From NCBI RefSeq assembly GCF_900475285.1, contig NZ_LS483370.1, positions 2,804,001 to 2,868,000 on the forward strand: DNA of 64,000 bases. The letters run 5' to 3'. A program made the position numbers and the translations under genes. The notes under the pieces were generated by a model, which was given only the letters and a program-made list of their open reading frames with translations, searched no databases and had not been told where the DNA came from. The DNA is from Pseudomonas taetrolens. Its GTDB lineage: Bacteria; Pseudomonadota; Gammaproteobacteria; Pseudomonadales; Pseudomonadaceae. Numbering within the stretch: the first letter of the stretch is position 1; each line of letters starts with the position of its first letter. This document shows, piece after piece, positions 38,096 through 45,374 of the stretch.

Positions 38096-38362
38096 TTAAG
38101 TGGCGAAACACAGCGCCAGACCCAGCAACACTGCCGCAAGGCCGATGGGGAGGGTTCTTCTGAGCCATTGCACGCTGCTGGCGCGCTGTACCTCGTTCCC
38201 CCTTGCGGCCACCTGCCTCCAGGCCGCCAGGTGGTTCGGGCTTTCTGCCAGCCACGCCTTGAATACCTGACGCTCCGACGCGCAGGCATGACCTGACTCC
38301 AGCCGCAGCAACCAGCGAACCGCTGCCCGGGTAACGTCATCGACACGAGTAGGCTTGGACAC
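38096..38362 (-). CDS. Truncated FecR-like protein (DUF4880 domain only)
   Basis: Protein of 88 aa matching only the cytoplasmic N-terminus of FecR-type anti-sigma factors: AAVRWLLRLESG, FKAWLAESPNHLAAW, then one membrane helix (about residues 68-87) and a stop. The large periplasmic FecR domain is absent and no fecI-like sigma gene lies upstream. It starts with GTG and lacks a clear ribosome site. A good Fur box lies 19 nt upstream, where a fecIR operon would have it. It converges with the AGE gene, 3 bp between stops. It may be a decayed remnant or a minimal anti-sigma/sequestering peptide. Confidence 0.62.
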   Translation of the reverse strand: MSKPTRVDDVTRAAVRWLLRLESGHACASERQVFKAWLAESPNHLAAWRQVAARGNEVQRASSVQWLRRTLPIGLAAVLLGLALCFAT

Positions 38363-38380
38363 GATAGATAACCAGACTTA

Positions 38381-38402
38381 AATGACAATAAGTCGCATTA
38401 TC
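38381..38402 (-). promoter_or_regulatory. Fur box upstream of the FecR fragment
   Basis: Read on the minus strand, the sequence begins GATAATG and ends TTGTCATT, and agrees at 17 of 22 positions with an idealised Fur site (GATAAT/ATTATC repeats). It lies 19 nt before the GTG start of the FecR-like gene. It is likely an iron-repressed promoter region. Confidence 0.6.
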
Positions 38403-38447
38403 GACAACGCAGCGAAAATTGCAATCGCGATCTGCTACCAGCTTGAA

Positions 38448-39150
38448 CGTAGCCTCGTTCCACTCGTCAACTGCTACGGAGTTGAGGGTCTTCTGTAGTC
38501 GTTGACGAAGGCTGCGATGGGGGCTGCAGCGAAAATGCCATTCGTAGCAGCGGTCGAGCCGAGCGAGGCCGCGTCCGGCTGCGCAGCAGTCGTAGAACGA
38601 CGTAGCCTCGTTCCACTCGTCAACGGCTACGGATTTGAGGGCATCTTGTAGTCGCTGCCGAAGGCTGCGATGGGGCTGCAGCGAAAATGCCATTCATAGC
38701 AACGGTCGAGCCGAGCGAGGCCGCGTCCGGCTGCGCAGCAGTCGTAGAACGACGTAGCCTCGTTCCACTCGTCAACGGCTACGGAGTTGAGGGTCTTCTG
38801 TAGTCGTTGACGAAGGCTGCGATGGGGCTGCGGCGAAAAAGCCATCCGTAGTAGCGGTCGAGCCGAGCGAGGCCGCGTCCGGCTGCGCAGCAGTCGTAGA
38901 GCGACGTAGCCTCGTTCCACTCGTCAACGGCTACGGAGTTGAGGGCATCTTGTAGCCGCTGCCGAAGGCTGCGATGGGGCTGCGGCGAAAAAGCCATTCG
39001 TAGCAGCGGTCGAGCCGAGCGAGGCCGCGTCCGGCTGCGCAGCAGTCGTAGAACGACGTAGCCTCGTTCCACTCGTCAACGGCTACAGAGTTGAGGGTCT
39101 TCTGTAGTCGCTGCCGAAGGCTGCGATGGGGGCTGCGGTGAAAAAGCCCA
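38448..39150. repeat. Tandem array of 152-bp REP-containing repeats (4.6 copies)
   Basis: Unit starts (CGTAGCCTCGTTCCACTCGT) fall at 38448, 38601, 38753, 38905 and 39057; the last copy is cut at about 94 bp, 6 bp before the SDR stop. Copies differ at a few positions (such as GTAGTCGTTGACGAAGG versus GTAGTCGCTGCCGAAGG). Each unit carries a REP-like palindrome (TCGCTGCCGAAGGCTGCGA) and an opposed element (GGCTGCGCAGCAGTCGTAG), i.e. a BIME-like pair. The unit is not a multiple of three, and its short overlapping reading frames are artefacts. It fills the 800 bp between the FecR fragment and the SDR gene; no other gene is seen there. Confidence 0.93.
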
Positions 39151-39156
39151 TGCGTT

Positions 39157-39903
39157 TTAGCGACCGCCGCCCAGGTCGATAAAGGTGCCGGTGGCGTACG
39201 AGGCCTTGTCGGAGAGGAGCCAGACAATGGCTTCGGCAACTTCTTCGGGACGACCGCCACGGCCCATGGGGATGTTCGACTCAAGTTTGCTGACCCGCCC
39301 GGGATCACCGCTCAAAGCATGGAAATCGGTGAAGATATAACCCGGCCGCACCGCGTTGACCCGAATCCCTTCGCCTGCCAGCTCCTTGGACAACCCCAGG
39401 GTGAAGGTATCCAGCGCCCCCTTGGAGGCCGCGTAATCAACGTATTCGCCAGGCGAACCCAAGCGGGCCGCCACCGAAGACACGTTGACAATATTGCCGC
39501 CCTGGCCACCGTATCGGGGCGACATGCGCAATACCGCATGCTTGGCGCACAGGATCGGGCCCAGCACATTGGTTTTGAGGGTATGCATGATGCGCAGCTC
39601 GGACATCTCGTCCAGGCGCGACTTGTGCCCCACCGTCCCGGCATTGTTGACCAGCGCCGTCACCGGCCCCAACTCCAGGTCAACCCGGGCAAACAGGCTG
39701 TTGACTTCATCTTCGTCGCTGACATCGGCTTGCACGGTGATCGCCTGAGCACCCAATGCACGCACCTGCTCCAGCACTTCATGGGCAGCCGCATCATCCG
39801 CCAGGTAGTTGATACAAATACGATAACCCTGCCGCGCCGCCAGCACGGCAGTGGCTGCACCGATCCCTCGGCTGCCACCGGTGATCACGATCACTTTATC
39901 CAT
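39157..39903 (-). CDS. SDR family oxidoreductase
   Basis: Classical SDR of 248 aa: cofactor loop TGGSRGIG (about residues 8-15), NNAG near 90, catalytic Ser in NVSSVAARLGSPGEY and YAASK (Tyr about 154), followed by VNAVRPGYIFTDFH. It resembles glucose/3-oxoacyl-type SDRs, and the substrate is unknown. The ATG at 39903 matches the family N-terminus; the longer frame to 39924 is less likely. The stop lies against the edge of the 152-bp repeat array. Confidence 0.9.
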   Translation of the reverse strand: MDKVIVITGGSRGIGAATAVLAARQGYRICINYLADDAAAHEVLEQVRALGAQAITVQADVSDEDEVNSLFARVDLELGPVTALVNNAGTVGHKSRLDEMSELRIMHTLKTNVLGPILCAKHAVLRMSPRYGGQGGNIVNVSSVAARLGSPGEYVDYAASKGALDTFTLGLSKELAGEGIRVNAVRPGYIFTDFHALSGDPGRVSKLESNIPMGRGGRPEEVAEAIVWLLSDKASYATGTFIDLGGGR

Positions 39904-40026
39904 AAATCCGCGTTCCCCATTCATCGGTGTAAGACTGACGCCCAGAATAACCGCGAAGGGTCGGCTTTGTCAGGCCTATGTCAAGGCGTGACCCAGGCCG
40001 TTTCAGAGCAGAAAAGGACAGAACGC

Positions 40027-40374
40027 TTATTTGCGTTTGTAGCTCTTCTTTCCACTTGGCGTGAGGCAATACACCCCGCCCCGCGGCCCCGTGCAATAAC
40101 CACCGCTGCCGCACGAACAGTCCTGATCTGCGTTCAACAGTGGCTGGCGTTGCGTCGCAGAGGGCGAATTGCGTGTCCCCATAACCCTGCTGCAGCTTTT
40201 CCGGGAAGCACTGATCGACCCGTCATTGCACACAAACGTCTCGCCATCGCAGCCCGCTATCCCGCCTTTTCTCCCCGAACACGGCTGATTGGCGGCCATC
40301 GACACGACGCCGAACAGCATTGCGCAAATCAACACCAGGGACTTCAAGCCCATAATCATGGCTGTCTGATTCAT
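40027..40374 (-). CDS. Secreted Cys-rich small protein
   Basis: Protein of 115 aa with a signal peptide (about residues 1-27, [20 protein letters not shown]) and a mature part of about 88 aa with eight Cys (including [20 protein letters not shown] and CSCGSGGYC). It is basic at the C-terminus (GKKSYKRK). The spacing suggests disulfide pairs in the periplasm or outside the cell. The ATG at 40374 has GAGG about 8 nt upstream. It is divergent from the two-component system across a 156-bp gap with a strong inverted repeat. I do not recognise a function. Confidence 0.68.
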   Translation of the reverse strand: MNQTAMIMGLKSLVLICAMLFGVVSMAANQPCSGRKGGIAGCDGETFVCNDGSISASRKSCSRVMGTRNSPSATQRQPLLNADQDCSCGSGGYCTGPRGGVYCLTPSGKKSYKRK

Positions 40375-40442
40375 TACGTGAGCCTCAAGTAGTGGCCTCA
40401 TGCTATCAGCTCGATCCCCACCCATGACTTTTTCCTGACGCC

Positions 40443-40484
40443 AAGCTGAACATGAAACATTATTAAGAAACGTTTCAGCTTTTT
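40443..40484. promoter_or_regulatory. Inverted repeat between Cys-rich gene and two-component system
   Basis: Nested symmetry: outer arms AAGCTGAA/TTCAGCTT and inner TGAAAC/GTTTCA, with TTTT following on the plus strand, about 47-88 nt before the response regulator start. It could be an operator shared by the divergent genes or a small terminator-like hairpin. Confidence 0.4.
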
Positions 40485-40530
40485 CGTAGCAAAATGTGCT
40501 CACTGCTGAGAAGGCTTATCAGGTGACGGT

Positions 40531-41214
40531 ATGACCCGCATTTTGACCATCGAAGACGATGCCGTAACAGCGCAAGAGATTGTGGCTGAGTTGAGTAGCC
40601 ATGGCCTGGAAGTAGACTGGGTTGCCAATGGCCGCGAAGGTCTGGTGCGCGCGGTCAGTGGCGATTACGACCTGATTACCCTGGATCGCATGCTCCCCGA
40701 GCTGGACGGGCTGGCGATTGTCACCACCTTGCGCACCATCGGTGTCAGCACGCCGATTCTGATGATCAGCGCGCTGTCCGATGTCGATGAGCGCGTACGG
40801 GGCCTGCGGGCTGGTGGGGATGATTACCTGACCAAGCCTTTCGCCAGTGACGAAATGGCTGCTCGGGTCGAAGTCTTGCTGCGCCGTAAGAGCCCGACTG
40901 ACAAGCACGAAACCTCGCTGCGCGTGGCCGATCTCGAGCTTAACCTGATCAGCCGCGAGGCTAGCCGCGCCGAACAGCAATTGAGCCTGTTGCCCACCGA
41001 ATACAAATTGCTGGAATTTCTGATGCGCAACACCGGGCAGATCCTCTCGCGCATGATGATTTTCGAAGAAGTCTGGGGTTATCACTTCGATCCGGGCACG
41101 AATCTGATCGATGTGCACATTGGCCGCCTGCGCAAAAAAATCGATCCTCCGGGCCAGGTTCCCCTGATTCGCACCGTTCGAGGCTCGGGTTATGTCATTG
41201 CTGAACCCCTCTAA
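40531..41214 (+). CDS. OmpR/PhoB-family response regulator
   Basis: Response regulator of 227 aa. The receiver domain has the acidic pocket EDD near residues 9-11, phospho-acceptor Asp52 in LDRMLPE and Lys in TKPF; the C-terminal winged helix (about 130-227) ends with VRGSGYVI. It overlaps the sensor kinase gene by 23 bp, so the pair is co-translated. The signal and regulon are unknown; the divergent secreted Cys-rich gene is a natural candidate target. Confidence 0.94.
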   Translation: MTRILTIEDDAVTAQEIVAELSSHGLEVDWVANGREGLVRAVSGDYDLITLDRMLPELDGLAIVTTLRTIGVSTPILMISALSDVDERVRGLRAGGDDYLTKPFASDEMAARVEVLLRRKSPTDKHETSLRVADLELNLISREASRAEQQLSLLPTEYKLLEFLMRNTGQILSRMMIFEEVWGYHFDPGTNLIDVHIGRLRKKIDPPGQVPLIRTVRGSGYVIAEPL

Positions 41215-42580
41215 GGGCTGGCGTTCTTCCAGCAGCCGGTTGCTGGCGCTGTACAGTTTTCTGTTCGTGGCCTGGAGCTGCATCCTGATGGGGGTGCTGT
41301 ACCACGAGGTATCGGTTTATCTGGCTGATTTGGCCAAGCACTCGCTCATGCAACGCCAGCACTTGTTTGCACGCTTCGAAGGCGCCCAGCTGGACGAAGC
41401 GCTCGCCACCAGCATGACCTTTGACTTGCGGACCGTAGATGCCTACGGCCTGTTCGATGCACAACTAAAACCGCTGAGCGGGCCGATTCAGGCCATTCCC
41501 GACGACCTGCCACTGGATGGCAAAATCCACGAACTGAGCACCTGCATCACTGCCGACGATCCAAATCTGCCGCAAGACAGCTGCGATGCGGTGGCCACGC
41601 GTACCGGCGATGGTCGCTGGCTGATCCTTGTACGCGATAACGGTTCGCTGTTTGCCGTAACACGGATTATTTTGCATGCCTTGTTCTGGGGGCTGTCACT
41701 GACCATCATCCCCGGCATTGCAGGCTGGCACTTGCTGCGCCGGCGCCCGCTCCAGCGCATTCGAGCGATCCAGGCCAGTGCCGAAGCCATCGTCGCAGGG
41801 GATCTGACGTACCGCTTGCCGCTGTCCAATCGACGTGACGAGCTGGACATGCTGGCCGCCATCGTGAATGCCATGCTCGACCGTATCGAACGGCTGATGC
41901 ACGAGGTCAAAGGTGTATGCGACAACATCGCCCATGACCTGCGCACCCCGCTCACCCGCTTGCGCGCTCAGCTGTACCGGATTCAGCAGCAAGCGGGCGA
42001 AGGCTCTCCCGAAGCGCTGCAGCTGGATCAGGTCATCGGCGAAACCGACACCTTGATGGCACGCTTTCGCGGCCTGTTACGGATCTCTGAACTCGAAGAC
42101 CAGCAACGACGCTCAGGTTTCCTTCAACTCGATCCGCTACCGCTGCTTCAAGAACTGTACGATTTTTACCTGCCTCTGGCAGAGGAAGGCCAGGTCACGC
42201 TAACGCTGGACGTACCAAATACCTTGCCCAGCCTCAACGGCGACCGGGCCTTGTTGTTTGAGGCGCTGGCCAATCTGCTCAGTAACTCGATCAAGTTCAC
42301 CCCGCCCGGTGGTGAGGTCATTCTGCGTGCAGCCAGCGAGTGCACCAGCCCGTGCATTGAAGTGCTCGATACCGGCCCCGGTATTCCTGAAGCCGAACGC
42401 GAGGCGGTGTTTCAGCGCTTTTATCGCTGTGATGACCAACACGGAGGTTTCGGACTGGGCCTGTCCATCGTCGCGGCCATCGTCAATCTGCATGGTTTTA
42501 CGCTGGATGTACGCAACCGGGAGACTTCAGGGGCCTGGCTGACATTGCATTGCCGGCAACGCCTGATCAAGGTCAATTGA
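41192..42580 (+). CDS. Sensor histidine kinase
   Basis: Membrane kinase of 462 aa: helix about 18-40, periplasmic sensor of about 110 aa, second helix about 150-175, HAMP, then the H-box IAHDLRTPLTRL (His near 248) and ATPase domain with DTGPGIPEAER and GFGLGLSIVAAI. The periplasmic part contains a Cys pair (STCITADD ... QDSCDA) that might form a disulfide. It is the partner of the overlapping response regulator. The stimulus is not known. Confidence 0.93.
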   Translation: MSLLNPSKGWRSSSSRLLALYSFLFVAWSCILMGVLYHEVSVYLADLAKHSLMQRQHLFARFEGAQLDEALATSMTFDLRTVDAYGLFDAQLKPLSGPIQAIPDDLPLDGKIHELSTCITADDPNLPQDSCDAVATRTGDGRWLILVRDNGSLFAVTRIILHALFWGLSLTIIPGIAGWHLLRRRPLQRIRAIQASAEAIVAGDLTYRLPLSNRRDELDMLAAIVNAMLDRIERLMHEVKGVCDNIAHDLRTPLTRLRAQLYRIQQQAGEGSPEALQLDQVIGETDTLMARFRGLLRISELEDQQRRSGFLQLDPLPLLQELYDFYLPLAEEGQVTLTLDVPNTLPSLNGDRALLFEALANLLSNSIKFTPPGGEVILRAASECTSPCIEVLDTGPGIPEAEREAVFQRFYRCDDQHGGFGLGLSIVAAIVNLHGFTLDVRNRETSGAWLTLHCRQRLIKVN

Positions 42581-42631
42581 ACCCTGTTCGCAGCACGGAT
42601 TATGCCGCCAATTTTTATTCTAAAAGGAAAT

Positions 42632-42649
42632 ATATAAATCGTTTTATAT
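42632..42649. promoter_or_regulatory. AT-rich palindrome upstream of ABC importer
   Basis: ATATAAA-TCGT-TTTATAT inside an unusually AT-rich 70-bp stretch, 68 nt before the solute-binding protein gene. It is a candidate operator or UP-element region for the transporter operon; the regulator is unknown. Confidence 0.4.
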
Positions 42650-42717
42650 TCTTTTTTAAAAGTTAATTTACCTGCAAGACTCTCGTCATACCGCTTCCAA
42701 CTCATGATGAGAACGAA

Positions 42718-43524
42718 ATGAAAAAAATCACTGCCCTCACCGCTCTGACCCTGGCCGTTTTGTCCGGCCTGGCCCACGCCGATCGTCTGGATGACATCAA
42801 AAAATCCGGTGTGCTGCGCGTGGCCGCGTTTGACAGCAACCCGCCGTTTGGTTTTGTAGATGCCAACAGCAAGCAAATCGAGGGCCTGGACGTGGATTAC
42901 GCCAAGGCCATTGCCGACAAGCTGGGGGTAAAACTGCAGTTGCAACCGACCAATCCGGCCAACCGCGTACCGCTGCTGGTGGCCAACAAGGTGGATCTGG
43001 TACTGGCCAACTTCACCATCACCCCGGAGCGGGCCGAGCAGGTGAACTTCAGCATCCCGTACTTCGCATCCGGTCAGCAGTTCATCGTCAAGAAAGGCAC
43101 CTTGAACAACCCTGAAGAGCTGAACAAATGGCGCGTTGGCGTCGACAAAGGCACGGTGAACGAAGGTGTCCTGCGCGCCAAATACCCGGGTGCCAAAGTG
43201 GTGGCCTACGATGACACGCCTTTTGCCTTCACCGCCCTGCGCAACGGCAATGTCCAGGCCATCACCCAGGACGGCCCAAAACTGATTGGTCTGCTGGCCA
43301 ACGTGCCGGACAAGGACAAATACGAAGTGCCACCGTTCACCATCTCCAACGACCTGATTGGCGTGGGTATTCCAAAAGGTGAAACCGCGCTGACGGAAGT
43401 GGTTAACCAGACCCTCGCCGAACTGGAAAGCAAAGGTCAGGCACAAGCCATTTATGACACCTGGTTCGGTCCAGCCACCAAGACCCCGCTGACTCGCCTG
43501 TACAAGATTGGCGACAAGAGCTGA
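42718..43524 (+). CDS. Amino-acid ABC transporter substrate-binding protein
   Basis: Periplasmic binding protein of 268 aa (family 3, polar amino acids) with signal peptide 1-20 (ending LAHA). The mature part begins DRLDDIKKSGVLRVAAFDSNPPFG, and the ligand-site signature is NRVPLLVANKVDLVLANFTITPERAEQVNFS. The two permease genes follow on the same strand. The amino acid carried cannot be told from sequence. Confidence 0.93.
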   Translation: MKKITALTALTLAVLSGLAHADRLDDIKKSGVLRVAAFDSNPPFGFVDANSKQIEGLDVDYAKAIADKLGVKLQLQPTNPANRVPLLVANKVDLVLANFTITPERAEQVNFSIPYFASGQQFIVKKGTLNNPEELNKWRVGVDKGTVNEGVLRAKYPGAKVVAYDDTPFAFTALRNGNVQAITQDGPKLIGLLANVPDKDKYEVPPFTISNDLIGVGIPKGETALTEVVNQTLAELESKGQAQAIYDTWFGPATKTPLTRLYKIGDKS

Positions 43525-43598
43525 TCACCCGCACCGCACCTTGAAGCCCGTTCCGGTTAACCGGACGGGTTTGTTCGTTTCTGGATGGACGCTGTTTT

Positions 43599-44327
43599 AT
43601 GTTCGGTGAACTGCTTGGCCCGCTCTACCTGCACTGGCTGCTCGATGGTTTTGTCCTGACCCTGATCCTCTCGCTCCTGACCTGCCTGGTGGCCACCGGG
43701 CTCGGTTTTTTGTTGTGCCTGGCGCGCATCTCTTCAACCCGTCTCTGGTCATGGCCGGCACGCGCCTATCTGGCCGTGTTCCGCAATACTCCGCTGCTGG
43801 TGCAGCTGTTTTTCTGGTATTTCGCGGTCACCGCGATGCTGCCCGAAGGCTTGGTGATGTGGCTGAACCAGCCCCGCAGCCTGTCGCTGGGGCGGCTGGA
43901 GATAGAATGGCCATCGTTTGAGTTCATTGCCGGATTCTGGGGGCTGACGCTCTACACCAGCGCGTTTATCAGCGAAGAGTTCCGCGCCGGGGTCAGCTCT
44001 GTACGCATTGAGCAGCGAACCGCCGGTCTGGCGTTGGGGTTCAGGCCGGCTCAGGTGTGGCGCTACATTGTGTTCCCGCAAGCCCTGCGCACCGCACTCG
44101 GGCCGCTCCTGGGGCAATACATGAACGCGCTGAAAAACTCCTCGCTGACCATGGCCATCGGTTTGGCCGAACTGTCTTACGCCTCGCGTCAGGTCGAGAC
44201 GCAAACCTTCAAGACCTTCCAGGCATTCGGTTTTGCAACCCTGTTGTACGTGCTGAGCATTGCCCTGATCGAAGTGGTCGGCCAATTGATTGCACGCAGC
44301 AAGTGGTATCGCCAGGGCGTGGTGTAA
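43599..44327 (+). CDS. Amino-acid ABC transporter permease
   Basis: HisM/GlnP-type permease of 242 aa with about five membrane segments and the EAA loop (EQRTAGLALGFRPAQVWRYIVFPQA) that docks the ATPase. It lies 74 bp after the binding protein gene and 3 bp before the second permease gene, so it belongs to the same operon. Confidence 0.94.
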   Translation: MFGELLGPLYLHWLLDGFVLTLILSLLTCLVATGLGFLLCLARISSTRLWSWPARAYLAVFRNTPLLVQLFFWYFAVTAMLPEGLVMWLNQPRSLSLGRLEIEWPSFEFIAGFWGLTLYTSAFISEEFRAGVSSVRIEQRTAGLALGFRPAQVWRYIVFPQALRTALGPLLGQYMNALKNSSLTMAIGLAELSYASRQVETQTFKTFQAFGFATLLYVLSIALIEVVGQLIARSKWYRQGVV

Positions 44328-44330
44328 CCC

Positions 44331-45020
44331 ATGGACTTTTCGGTCATTAGCGACAATCTGTCGTATTTCCTGATCGGCGCTTACCCCAACGGCCCGCTGG
44401 GAGGCGCCGCGCTGACCCTGGTGCTGAGCGTGTTGTCAGGGGTGATTTCGGCGTTGCTGGGGCTGCTGCTGGGCATCTCACTGGTGATGCTGCGCGGCTG
44501 GAGTCGCTGGGTGTTGCTCGGCGTGCTCGGCTTTTTGCGGGCCATCCCGGTGGTGATGTTGATTTTCTGGAGCTACTTCCTGCTGCCCATCGTGTTCAAG
44601 GTCGATGTGCCAGCCCTCGCCACCGTGGTGTGTGCCCTGTCGCTGATTGGCGGCGCCTACCTGGCGCACTCGGTACATGCCGGCATCAGCAGCTTGCCGC
44701 CCGGGCAATGGGCAGCAGGCAAGGCGTTGGGGCTGAGCCCATGGCAGGTACTGCGGCTGATCATCCTGCCGCAAGCATTGCCCATGATGCTGCCCTCTTT
44801 CCTCAATCAATGGATCTCGTTGATCAAGGACACCTCGCTGGCCTATGTGATCGGCGTCGGTGAACTGTCGTTTGTCGCGACACAGGTCAGCAATCGGGTG
44901 ATGGTGCACCCGACCGAGATTTTCCTGTTTGTGGCGGTGGTGTATTTCGTGTTTTGCAGCAGCCTGGACCTGATCGCCAATCGCTGGGTCAAGTCCAGGA
45001 ACGTGCCCGGACAGCGGTAA
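44331..45020 (+). CDS. Amino-acid ABC transporter permease
   Basis: Second permease (229 aa) of the importer, with an EAA loop reading PGQWAAGKALGLSPWQVLRLIILPQA and several membrane helices. It presumably forms the heterodimeric channel with the preceding permease. No ATP-binding subunit gene follows: the next gene is convergent 13 bp away, so the ATPase must come from elsewhere. Confidence 0.94.
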   Translation: MDFSVISDNLSYFLIGAYPNGPLGGAALTLVLSVLSGVISALLGLLLGISLVMLRGWSRWVLLGVLGFLRAIPVVMLIFWSYFLLPIVFKVDVPALATVVCALSLIGGAYLAHSVHAGISSLPPGQWAAGKALGLSPWQVLRLIILPQALPMMLPSFLNQWISLIKDTSLAYVIGVGELSFVATQVSNRVMVHPTEIFLFVAVVYFVFCSSLDLIANRWVKSRNVPGQR

Positions 45021-45032
45021 TGTCGGCGCCCT

Positions 45033-45374
45033 TCAGGCTGAAAGGAACGCCTGCACCACAGCCCACACCGGTACAAAGCCTAACGGCAACCAGACCGCCA
45101 GCCGTGGCCGGTAAGGCAGCAGCATCAGCAGTGCGAAGCCGCTCAGCGAGATCAGGCCAAACCAGCCGATGGCGCCCATGCCCCACCCCCAGGCCTGCCC
45201 GCAGAAATACCCGCTCAACCCCAGGCTGATCCAGCCGGTTGCGCGAAACAGGCGGCGCAAGCGGGTTGACGGCGCTGTGTGCCAGACCTGTTTGTAGTGC
45301 CGCTCCAGCCCCTGGCAGAGCGCGAGCATGCCCACGTAGGCAAATGCCCAGGCGAGAAAATAATCAGCCAGCAT
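45033..45374 (-). CDS. DUF3325 family membrane protein
   Basis: Protein of 113 aa with three predicted membrane helices (YFLAWAFAYVGMLALCQ at the start, VWLPLGFVPVWAVVQAF at the end). It matches the DUF3325 type often found with PepSY-domain proteins and TonB receptors in iron-regulated operons. It overlaps the end of the PepSY gene by 11 bp and is the last gene of a three-gene Fur-controlled operon. The function is unknown. Confidence 0.75.
   Translation of the reverse strand: MLADYFLAWAFAYVGMLALCQGLERHYKQVWHTAPSTRLRRLFRATGWISLGLSGYFCGQAWGWGMGAIGWFGLISLSGFALLMLLPYRPRLAVWLPLGFVPVWAVVQAFLSA

Noticed and set aside
38448..39150. CRISPR array
   Set aside because: The units are 152 bp, contiguous and without distinct spacers, and no cas genes are near.
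38337..39308. Several similar proteins of about 97-125 aa read from the 152-bp repeats (MERGY..., CCAAGRGLARLDR)
   Set aside because: They arise because the repeat unit is not a multiple of three and is open in several frames; no ribosome sites, and the sequence is REP-derived.
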